DNA of 7,757 nt from an uncultured Clostridia bacterium (GTDB taxonomy: Bacteria; Bacillota; Clostridia; Oscillospirales; CAG-272), in the NCBI GenBank assembly GCA_937892405.1, contig CALAFS010000278.1, forward strand, positions 1 through 7,757, in the 5' to 3' direction. Position numbers and translations under genes: made by a program. Numbering within the stretch: the stretch's first letter is position 1; each line of letters starts with the position of its first letter. The notes under the pieces were generated by a model, which was not told the DNA's origin, made no database searches, and worked only from the letters and a program-made list of their open reading frames with translations. Positions 1 to 6,736 of the stretch are shown one piece after another.

Positions 1-2
1 GA

Positions 3-3000
3 GAAAACGGAAAAGAATTGCATTTTTACGGTTGGTACACCGATCCGAATTTCCAGACGCCCCTTCTCGAAGATACCAAATTCATTGGCGGCGGCTCCAT
101 TTACGGCAAATGGATGGAAATTTCGGCAGAGGATTTCACCTATAAAGTGAGCGAAGGCGAGGCTACCATCACCGGACTCTCCGATCCGCAGTCCGATGCC
201 ACGACGCTTGTCATTCCGTCATATATCAACGGCTTTCCCGTTACGAAAATCGGCGAGCGCGCTTTCCAAGGTAATACTTTCTTCCGCACCCTGATCTTCC
301 GTGAAGGCGTGCAGGTGATTGAGTCTCAGGCATTCTCCGGGTGCAATTCTCTGACGCAAATCGAATTCCCGAGCACGCTCACCACGATCAAAAGCAATGC
401 ATTTTATGGGTGCACGATTCTCCCGTCGGTCTCTCTACCGGCATCTGTAAAAGAGATTAGCTATGATGCGTTTTGCCTTTGTAAAAAGTTAGAGTCCCTC
501 ACGGTAGATAGCAAAAACACCGTTTATCACTCTGACGGAAATTGCGTTATCGAAACCGAATCAAAGACATTGGTTTTTGGATGTAAAAACAGCGTGATCC
601 CTTCGGACGGCAGTGTGGAAAGTATCGGCATCTGTGCGTTTTATGGTTGCGCAGGACTTACGAAAATTACAATTCCGAGTTGCATTACAAGCATTGAATC
701 TTCGGCATTTGCGGATTGTACAGAACTGACCGGTGTATATATCACCGATCTTGCAAAGTGGTGTGAGATAGAACATGCGAATGCGGATGCGAATCCGCTT
801 TTTTTCGCGCATAATTTATATCTTGACAACATCTTGATTACCGAACTTGTTATTCCCGGGACAACTACGAAAATCGGATCATATGCATTTTTTGGTTACA
901 CGGAACTTACAAAAATTACAATACCAAATAGCGTAACAAGCATCGGGGAATCTGCGTTCTCGGGATGTACAGGTCTCACGAATGTCGTCGTTCCGAACAG
1001 TGTTACTGGCATCGGGCAGTCTGCGTTCTTTGGATGTTCAAACATTGAAAGTATCACGCTCCCCTTTGTCGGCGCAGAGAAAGATGGTGCGGAGAATAGC
1101 AGTTTAAGCTATATTTTTGGCTATTCCTATGACGCCGCTCCGTTAAAACTAAAAAGCGTGGTCGTTACCGGAGGGACAAAGATCGGTAGATTTGCGTTTT
1201 CCGGTTACACCGGACTTACAGACATCAGAATCCCGGATAATGTGATAAGCATTGGCGAATCGGCATTTAGAAATTGTAAAGGACTCACAAATCTTGTCCT
1301 TCCGAATACCGTCAAGACGATTGGCGAAGATGCATTTAGCGGTTGCACCGGATTCAAAAACCTCGTGATTCCGAACAGCGTTACAAGCATCGGAAATGCT
1401 GCTTTTGGCGGTTGCACAAATCTTGAAAGTATTACACTGCCTTTTGTCGGTGCGGAGAAAGACGGTACAGAGAATACATATTTCGGTTATATCTTCGGTT
1501 ATGATCCGTATAGTTATTATGGTTCTCGCTACAATATTCCGTCCGGTTTGAAGACCGTTACCATTACCGGCGGTGAGAGTATCGGAAAGGCCGCATTTTA
1601 TGAGTGCGGAACAATCACAAGCATAAGAATTTCGGATGGTATTAAAACAATCGGTAGTACGGCTTTTGCAAAGTGCTCAGGACTTTCGGATATTGTGATT
1701 CCGAGCAGCGTTGAGAGTATCGGCAGTGCAGCTTTTGACGGTTGCACGGCGCTTACAGGCGTATATATTTCGGATATGGCAAAGTGGATTGATATCAAGT
1801 TTGAGGATTCCTCTTCTAATCCGCTTTCTTCTGCACATAAGTTGTATCTTAATGGCAATTTGGTTACAAGTGTTGTGATTCCGAGCGGCGTTACAAATAT
1901 CGGCGATTATGCGTTTGTCGGTTGCACGGAGATTACGAGCGTTAATATCTCGAACGGAGTAAGCAGTATTGGCAAGGGGGCGTTTTTCAATTGCACCGGC
2001 GTAACAAAACTTTTGCTCCCGAACAGTGTAAAAGATATCGGGGATATCGCTTTTTCCGGATGCACAGGGATTACAAATCTTACATTGCCAAATAGCGTGG
2101 CGAACATCGGAGACGCTGCTTTTTCCGGATGCATCGGGGTTACAAGTCTTACATTGCCGAATAATATAACAAATATTGGAATATCTGCGTTTTCAGGATG
2201 TACGGGACTCACTAATGTCGTTGTACCCAATAGTATTGAGCATATCGGACGGGCTGCTTTTTGCGGCTGTATAAATATTAAAAGTATCACACTCCCCTTT
2301 GTCGGCGGTTCGAAAGACGGTACAGAGAATACAGATTTCGGCTATATCTTCGGGTATAATAACAACGGTTCTTACAAATTATACAATATTCCGTCCGGTC
2401 TGAAAACCGTCGTCATTACCGGTGGCGAGAGTATCGGAAATGCCGCATTCCAAAATTGCTCGGGAATTACGCAGATCAGTATATCGAACAGCATTACGAC
2501 GATCGGTGAAAGAGCGTTTTCTGGGTGTACAAAACTTGCGAGCATTAAAATACCGAATGGTGTCACAAGAATTGGCGATTCTGCGTTTTCCGGTTGCACA
2601 AAACTTGTGAGCATTGAAATACCGAATAGTGTAGCAAGTATTGGTAAAAATGCATTTGGTTCAAGTGCATATGATTATTGTGCAGGGCTGGAGGGCGTAT
2701 ATATTACCGACATTGCGAAATGGTGTGCAATCGACTTTGAAAATGAGGGTGCAAATCCTTTGTATTACGCAAACAAGTTGTATCTTAACGGGACATTGAT
2801 TACCAACCTTGAAATACCGGAGGGCGTGGCTAGCATTGGTAGATATGCATTTTTGGATTGCATAGAACTTACAAGCGTAACACTTCCGAGCAGCATTGCC
2901 AGTATTGGCGATAGTGCATTTGAGCGTTGCTACAAGTTAATTGAAGTCGTTAACTATTCATCTTTGGATATCACTTCCAATAGCAGCAACTGTGGATATA

Positions 3001-3863
3001 TTGGATATTATGCAAAGCATATTATCAAGAACGCAAAAGATACCTATCTTTCCACAGATGATAGCGGATATATCTTCTATGATGATTGGCGCAAGGTGTA
3101 TCTGATTGGATATGTAGGAAGCGATACCGAACTTGTTTTGCCGGAAACATCTCCCGCAGGAACAAGGCAGTACACAGTTTACGACTATGCGTTCTATCGT
3201 TGTACACAGTTTACGAGTATCGTGCTTCCGTATGGCGTCGCAGGAATTGGCGATTTCGCGTTTTATAGGTGTACAGGAATTAAAAACATGGAAATTCCTG
3301 ACAGCGTTACAGGCATCGGTGAAAGTGCTTTTGGTCGTTGCACAGAACTTACAAGTGTTGTGATTCCGGAAAGCGTAAAGAGCACTGGTTATTCTACATT
3401 TTTTGGTTGCTACAAACTGATTGAAATTATTAATCAGTCTACTTTGAATATTGTTGCGGGCAATGAAAATTATGGGTATGTCGGATATTATGCAAAGCAT
3501 ATTATCGCTGACATAAAGTACACCTATCTTACGATTGATAAAAACGGATATATCTTCTATGACGACGGAAGTAATGTGTATCTGATGGGATATGCGGGAA
3601 GCGATGCCAAGCTGATATTACCGGAAACCTCTCCTGCCGGTAAGAAGTATGAGATTTACAACTATGCGTTTTCGGGGTGCACATGGGTTACGGACATCAC
3701 GATCCCGAAGAGCATTACAAGTGTCGGAGGAAAGGTGTTTTCTGGTTGCCGTGCATTGAAGAATGTATATTATAAAGGAACCCAAGAGGAGTGGCAGGCA
3801 ATTTCCAAGAGTTCTGACTGGGATGCCGATAATTACGGTTATGACATTCATTACGATGCCTGA
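3..3863 (+). CDS. BspA-type leucine-rich-repeat surface protein, 5' end missing
   Basis: This is the C-terminal 1286 residues of a large BspA/LRR_5-family protein. The frame is open back to the window edge, and the first residues (FYGWYTDPNFQTP) look like the end of an InlB-B/Flg_new-type repeat, so the true start is upstream; the TTG at 18 is not believable as a start. Numbering residues from that TTG, a lead-in at about 40-75 is followed by some 34 leucine-rich repeats (signature IGxxAFxGCxxLxxIxIPxSVxx) from about 62 to 1245. A usual BspA-type end follows (YYKGTQEEWQAI, 1251-1262). There is no LPXTG anchor, dockerin, S-layer motif or membrane helix at the C-terminus, so attachment to the cell, if any, depends on the missing N-terminal part. 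Known relatives are exported and often bind host proteins or other cells; a role in adhesion or ligand binding here is inference. The gene is markedly more AT-rich than its neighbours. Confidence 0.93.
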   Translation, partial: ENGKELHFYGWYTDPNFQTPLLEDTKFIGGGSIYGKWMEISAEDFTYKVSEGEATITGLSDPQSDATTLVIPSYINGFPVTKIGERAFQGNTFFRTLIFREGVQVIESQAFSGCNSLTQIEFPSTLTTIKSNAFYGCTILPSVSLPASVKEISYDAFCLCKKLESLTVDSKNTVYHSDGNCVIETESKTLVFGCKNSVIPSDGSVESIGICAFYGCAGLTKITIPSCITSIESSAFADCTELTGVYITDLAKWCEIEHANADANPLFFAHNLYLDNILITELVIPGTTTKIGSYAFFGYTELTKITIPNSVTSIGESAFSGCTGLTNVVVPNSVTGIGQSAFFGCSNIESITLPFVGAEKDGAENSSLSYIFGYSYDAAPLKLKSVVVTGGTKIGRFAFSGYTGLTDIRIPDNVISIGESAFRNCKGLTNLVLPNTVKTIGEDAFSGCTGFKNLVIPNSVTSIGNAAFGGCTNLESITLPFVGAEKDGTENTYFGYIFGYDPYSYYGSRYNIPSGLKTVTITGGESIGKAAFYECGTITSIRISDGIKTIGSTAFAKCSGLSDIVIPSSVESIGSAAFDGCTALTGVYISDMAKWIDIKFEDSSSNPLSSAHKLYLNGNLVTSVVIPSGVTNIGDYAFVGCTEITSVNISNGVSSIGKGAFFNCTGVTKLLLPNSVKDIGDIAFSGCTGITNLTLPNSVANIGDAAFSGCIGVTSLTLPNNITNIGISAFSGCTGLTNVVVPNSIEHIGRAAFCGCINIKSITLPFVGGSKDGTENTDFGYIFGYNNNGSYKLYNIPSGLKTVVITGGESIGNAAFQNCSGITQISISNSITTIGERAFSGCTKLASIKIPNGVTRIGDSAFSGCTKLVSIEIPNSVASIGKNAFGSSAYDYCAGLEGVYITDIAKWCAIDFENEGANPLYYANKLYLNGTLITNLEIPEGVASIGRYAFLDCIELTSVTLPSSIASIGDSAFERCYKLIEVVNYSSLDITSNSSNCGYIGYYAKHIIKNAKDTYLSTDDSGYIFYDDWRKVYLIGYVGSDTELVLPETSPAGTRQYTVYDYAFYRCTQFTSIVLPYGVAGIGDFAFYRCTGIKNMEIPDSVTGIGESAFGRCTELTSVVIPESVKSTGYSTFFGCYKLIEIINQSTLNIVAGNENYGYVGYYAKHIIADIKYTYLTIDKNGYIFYDDGSNVYLMGYAGSDAKLILPETSPAGKKYEIYNYAFSGCTWVTDITIPKSITSVGGKVFSGCRALKNVYYKGTQEEWQAISKSSDWDADNYGYDIHYDA
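201..3740 (+). repeat. BspA-type LRR array with four kinds of insert module
   Basis: Counting the Phe of each AF signature gives ten runs of repeats with exact 23-residue spacing inside every run: 83-152 (4 units), 208-231 (2), 291-337 (3), 394-463 (4), 527-573 (3), 633-748 (6), 811-880 (4), 945-968 (2), 1059-1128 (4) and 1218-1241 (2). Runs are separated by inserts that themselves recur. One NTVYHSDGNCVIE-type insert lies near 167-200. Three GVYITDxAKW...LYLNG inserts begin at 239, 581 and 893. Three ITLPFVGxxKDG...YIFGY...GGxSIG inserts begin at 346, 472 and 757. Two YYAKHII...YIFYDD...LPETSPAG inserts begin at about 974 and 1134. The insert order is A-B-C-C-B-C-B-D-D. These modules are familiar from clostridial BspA-like proteins; their function is unknown to me. 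Confidence 0.9.
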
Positions 3864-3883
3864 TCTCTTTCATTCTTAAACTT

Positions 3884-3925
3884 AAAAAACCGTCAGTGGG
3901 AATTGTCACCCCTGACGGTCTTTTT
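3884..3925. terminator. Bidirectional rho-independent terminator
   Basis: ACCGTCAG (3889-3896) pairs perfectly with CTGACGGT (3912-3919). Past a single bulged T (3897), GGG (3898-3900) pairs with CCC (3909-3911), leaving an 8-base loop. The + strand has TTTTT right after the stem (3921-3925), and the left side has AAAAAA (3884-3889), which reads as a U-tract on the - strand. It therefore fits both the BspA-like gene (stop 21 bases upstream) and the convergent transporter gene (stop about 45 bases away). Confidence 0.9.
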
Positions 3926-3964
3926 ATAGTTGAAATATTTTGCAGATCTATATAAAATCGGATT

Positions 3965-4900
3965 TTATTTTTCCTTCTTCTTTGAAAACAGCGCCTTGAA
4001 ATCCACCTGCGCGAGCAGAACCGAGAGGAACACGACGACACAGCCGATCGTCTCGCGCGGGGTCATCGTTTCCCCGAGGAAGATCGCGGCGCCGATCACG
4101 CCGAAGACCGATTCCAGCGAGAGAATCAGCGAGGCGACCGCCGGCGGCGTGTCCCGCTGACCGAGGATCTGCGCGGTGTAAGCGATGCCGCTCGCACCGA
4201 TACCGAGCACGAGAATCGGGAAGATGTTTTCCGCAATGAGAGGGAAGTCGAAGGGCGAGCCGAGGATCAGGGCGAGGAGCGCCGAGAGCACACCCGCGGT
4301 GAAGAACTGGATACAGGAGAGCCGCACCCCGTCCACCGAAGGCGTGAAGCGGTCGACCACCGTGATATGCAGAGCATAAAATGCCGCACACCCGAGCAAA
4401 ATCAGATCGGCAATGCCGAACCCGCTCTCCTTATTATAAGAAAGAAGAAAAGAGCCGAGCACCGCGAGCGCGATCGAGCACCAGACGCGGGGCACCACCG
4501 GCTTCTTTAAGAAAATCCCGTAGATGGGAACGATCACCACATAGAGCGCGCTGAGAAATGCCGCCTTTCCCGCTGTGGCACCGACGAACAGCTCGGTACC
4601 GTTGATTCCGAGCTGTTGCGCACCGTTCGCCAGGAAGAGGAGAGTACCGCAGATCGCCCCGCCGATAAGCTCCGACTTCGTAAAGTCAAGGATGTATTTT
4701 CCGCGGAAAAGATTCCGACCGCTTTTGGTGATAAGGTCAAAGAGCGGAATCATGAAAAACAGAAAAACGCTCGCCGTCAGCGCGCGTGCCGCATTCAGCA
4801 CAAAGACGGGGAGCGCACCCGCACTCTTCTGTGCGGAGAAGGAAAGACCCCAGATCAGGGCGGCGATAAAAAGATAGATGGTGGAGAGTGCCTTTTTCAC
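3965..4900 (-). CDS. EamA/DMT-superfamily permease (10 TM)
   Basis: This 311-residue protein has the length and layout of the drug/metabolite transporter superfamily: two tandem EamA domains of five helices each. Hydrophobic segments lie at about 7-27, 32-54, 78-98, 107-130, 138-154, 161-183, 192-213, 227-247, 254-275 and 283-298. Family hallmarks are IWGLSF at 16-21 near the end of helix 1 and LESVFGVIGAAIFLGE (262-277) in helix 9, followed by the last helix. The short C-terminus is Lys-rich (KALFSKKKEK), as is usual on the cytoplasmic side. The start is GTG at 4898-4900: an in-frame TAA lies three codons upstream, and AAAAGGT (4909-4915 on the - strand) sits 8 bases before it. Members export or import amino acids, nucleosides and similar small metabolites; substrate and direction cannot be told from sequence. 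The gene is divergent from a WYL regulator, which may control it, and converges on the BspA-like gene. Confidence 0.93.
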   Translation of the reverse strand: MKKALSTIYLFIAALIWGLSFSAQKSAGALPVFVLNAARALTASVFLFFMIPLFDLITKSGRNLFRGKYILDFTKSELIGGAICGTLLFLANGAQQLGINGTELFVGATAGKAAFLSALYVVIVPIYGIFLKKPVVPRVWCSIALAVLGSFLLSYNKESGFGIADLILLGCAAFYALHITVVDRFTPSVDGVRLSCIQFFTAGVLSALLALILGSPFDFPLIAENIFPILVLGIGASGIAYTAQILGQRDTPPAVASLILSLESVFGVIGAAIFLGETMTPRETIGCVVVFLSVLLAQVDFKALFSKKKEK

Positions 4901-4951
4901 AAACCGTTACCTTTTGCTGCGGGGCATTCCTTTCTTTGATAATGATATTTT

Positions 4952-4980
4952 ATTATAAACAAAAGTCATACAAAAGTCAA
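4952..4980 (-). promoter_or_regulatory. Sigma-A promoter of the EamA transporter gene
   Basis: On the - strand, TTGACT (4975-4980) and a perfect TATAAT (4952-4957) are separated by exactly 17 bases. The predicted start of transcription is near 4945, giving a leader of about 45 bases that contains the ribosome binding site. The spacer and -35 box are occupied by a tandem 11-bp repeat, described separately. Confidence 0.85.
4959..4980. repeat. Tandem 11-bp direct repeat, candidate operator
   Basis: ACAAAAGTCAT (4959-4969) is followed immediately by ACAAAAGTCAA (4970-4980), differing only in the last base. The period equals about one helical turn, so both copies face the same side of the DNA. 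The pair covers the spacer and -35 box of the transporter promoter and lies about 44-65 bases upstream of the predicted start of the regulator operon. A regulator bound here could repress the transporter and influence its own operon. That role is inference. Confidence 0.55.
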
Positions 4981-4988
4981 CCCCTCTC

Positions 4989-5017
4989 TTTACAACCGCC
5001 GAAAAATATGCTACAAT
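4989..5017 (+). promoter_or_regulatory. Sigma-A promoter of the WYL regulator/HAD phosphatase operon
   Basis: TTTACA (4989-4994) and TACAAT (5012-5017) are separated by 17 bases, with an extended -10 TG at 5009-5010. Transcription should start near 5024. The -35 box is only 8 bases from the -35 box of the divergent transporter promoter. A strong ribosome binding site (AGGAG, 5036-5040) lies 8 bases before the ATG at 5049. Confidence 0.83.
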
Positions 5018-5048
5018 AAATACGAAAAATACGAGAGGAGACGCCGAC

Positions 5049-6086
5049 ATGCCGAGATCCGCAGGACATAAGGAAAAACTGTTCGCTCTTTTTGAATACC
5101 TGATGGACGAGACCGACGAGACGCACGGCGTCACGATCGAGGAGATCCGTGCCTACCTCGTCTCGCGCGGGATCGGTGCCGAGCGGAAGGGGCTTTATGA
5201 TGACTTTGCCGTCCTCGCCACCCTCGGCTTTCCCGTCGAGCGCATGCGGACAAGCCCCCCGCGCTATCACCTCACCGAGCGCGTCTTCACCCTTCCGGAA
5301 CTCAAAATGCTGGTCGACGCCATTCAGAGCTCGAAATTCATTCCGAAAGAAGAATCCATCACCCTGATTCATAAGCTCGAGCGCTTCGCCGGCAGGCACC
5401 GCGCCGCCGAACTTTCAAGACAGGTCTATGTCGAAGGACGCGTCAAGTCGACGAGCGAGTCCGCCATGGAGAATGTCGACATCCTCCATACCGCGATCCG
5501 CGAGGGCGTGCAGGTCGCCTTCTCCTACTACGAATATAACGCAAAAAAGGAGAAAGTCCTTCGCCACGGCGGAAAGCGCTATCGTATCAGCCCCTATGCC
5601 ATGGTATGGAATAACGAAAATTATTATCTCATTGCCTTTGATGAGGAAGAAAAGAAAATCAAGCACTTCCGCGTCGACAAGATGACAAATCTTGAAATAA
5701 GCAAACAAAAGCGTACAATATCGGACGAATTCATGCGCTTTAACCCCGCAGATTATTCCGAAAAGACCTTTGGCATGTACGGCGGAAGGGAAGAACTTGT
5801 CACCCTCCGCTGTACGGAGTCGCTCGCCGGCGTCATGATCGACCGCTTCGGCAGTGCCCCGACCTTCTTTCCCGAAGGGGACGGGCATTTCCGCGTCAGC
5901 CTGCGCGTCATGGTCAGCCCGAACTTCTATTCCTTCGTCCTCGGCTTCGGCACGGGTATGGAGATCCTCTCCCCGCCCGATGTCAGAGAAGAATTTTTGA
6001 ATATCCTTACCGGTGTGCGCGCCCTTTACGATCGGGGCACCGACGGTAACGCCGCACCTTCCCCGAAAGGAGAATCCGAACCATGA
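5049..6086 (+). CDS. WYL-domain transcriptional regulator
   Basis: The 345-residue protein has the length and three-part layout of DeoR-like WYL regulators. An N-terminal winged helix-turn-helix spans about 5-78 (KEKLFALFEYLMDETDETHG, then IEEIRAYL and the pattern KGLYDDFAVLATLGFPVERM). A helical linker is at about 80-125. A WYL domain spans about 142-220, with RISPYAMVWNNENYYLIAF (179-197) and FRVDKM (207-212). A C-terminal WCX-type region is at about 248-325. The signature W is replaced by Tyr (YYL, 192-194), a common variation. WYL domains bind small ligands or nucleic acid and tune DNA binding; some members instead regulate defence loci, but no defence genes are seen here. The ATG is supported by AGGAG 8 bases upstream and by the promoter. 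The gene overlaps the phosphatase gene by ATGA, so the two are probably translationally coupled. Likely targets are its own operon and the divergent transporter. Confidence 0.93.
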   Translation: MPRSAGHKEKLFALFEYLMDETDETHGVTIEEIRAYLVSRGIGAERKGLYDDFAVLATLGFPVERMRTSPPRYHLTERVFTLPELKMLVDAIQSSKFIPKEESITLIHKLERFAGRHRAAELSRQVYVEGRVKSTSESAMENVDILHTAIREGVQVAFSYYEYNAKKEKVLRHGGKRYRISPYAMVWNNENYYLIAFDEEEKKIKHFRVDKMTNLEISKQKRTISDEFMRFNPADYSEKTFGMYGGREELVTLRCTESLAGVMIDRFGSAPTFFPEGDGHFRVSLRVMVSPNFYSFVLGFGTGMEILSPPDVREEFLNILTGVRALYDRGTDGNAAPSPKGESEP

Positions 6087-6733
6087 AGTCCTACCGCCTC
6101 ATTCTTTTCGACCTCGACGGCACCCTGACCGACCCGACCTCGGGACTTGTCTCTTCCTTTGCCTACGCCCTTGATAAGATGGGCGTCGACTATGGCACGC
6201 GTGAGAGCCTTACCCGCTTTATCGGTCCGCCCCTCAAGGAGGAGTGGATCCGCACCTTCGGCTTTTCGGAGGAAGAAGGGGAGCTGGCGCTCGCCCTCTT
6301 CCGCGAGGTTTTCGCCGCGCGCGGCTGGTGCGATAACCGCATGTTCGACGGGATTCCCGCCATGCTCGATACTCTGCGCGCCGCGGGGAAGAAGCTCGCC
6401 CTCGCTACCTCAAAGCCCGAGATTTTCGCACGGAAGATTCTCGACCTTTTCGGAATCCTCGACCGCTTCGACTTCGTCGGCGCGGCGACCCTCGACGGCT
6501 CGCGCGAGAAAAAGAGCGATGTCATCGAATACGCCCTCGCGCATTTTCCCGACATTCCCCGCGACGCGGCGATTCTGGTCGGTGACCGTAAATACGACGC
6601 CGAGGGCGCATGCACGGCAGGCATCGACTCGCTCGGCGTCCGTTACGGGTGCGGCGCGCCGGAAGAGCTTTCCGCCGCCCCCTTTACCGCCTATGCCGAT
6701 ACGGTGGAGGAGGTCGCCCGCCTCCTCGCATAA
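6083..6733 (+). CDS. HAD-superfamily hydrolase, phosphoglycolate-phosphatase-like
   Basis: The 216 residues carry all four HAD motifs. Motif I is FDLDGTLTD (9-17) with nucleophile Asp10 and acid/base Asp12; motif II is ATSKPE with Ser110; motif III is Lys143 or Lys144 in REKKSDVI; motif IV is GDRKYDAEGA with Asp168 and Asp172. The helical cap at about 17-85, which includes FIGPPL (46-51), places it in subfamily I with Gph/PpaX-like phosphatases. It should be a cytoplasmic Mg-dependent phosphatase acting on a small phosphorylated metabolite; phosphoglycolate, pyrophosphate and nucleotides are all possible, so no gene symbol is given. Its ATG overlaps the regulator's stop by four bases, with AAAGGAGA (6066-6073) placed 9 bases upstream. 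It is the last gene of the operon, ends 3 bases from the convergent amidase gene, and its terminator lies inside that gene. Confidence 0.92.
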   Translation: MKSYRLILFDLDGTLTDPTSGLVSSFAYALDKMGVDYGTRESLTRFIGPPLKEEWIRTFGFSEEEGELALALFREVFAARGWCDNRMFDGIPAMLDTLRAAGKKLALATSKPEIFARKILDLFGILDRFDFVGAATLDGSREKKSDVIEYALAHFPDIPRDAAILVGDRKYDAEGACTAGIDSLGVRYGCGAPEELSAAPFTAYADTVEEVARLLA

Positions 6734-6736
6734 CGC

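Noticed and set aside
561..3851. Many open frames on the - strand opposite the BspA-like gene (up to 180 codons)
   Set aside because: They are shadows of the repetitive + strand frame: they mirror the repeat pattern, lack ribosome binding sites that I can see, and match no family I recognise.
4907..5134. Open frame of 75 codons on the - strand across the divergent promoters
   Set aside because: It runs through both promoters and into the regulator's 5' end in antisense. Its inner ATG at the transporter leader gives only a six-codon peptide (MPRSKR), which overlaps the transporter's ribosome binding site. I could not support it as a leader peptide.
6707..6727. GAGGAGG/CCTCCTC hairpin at the end of the phosphatase gene as a terminator
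   Set aside because: It is a 7-pair stem with no T-run on either side. The bases are explained by the codons for EEVARLL, and a much better terminator follows at 6750-6790.
5049..6733. WYL regulator as a marker of an antiphage defence island
   Set aside because: WYL proteins do accompany some defence loci, but the neighbours here are a transporter, a metabolite phosphatase and an amidase, with no nuclease, methylase, toxin or CRISPR components.
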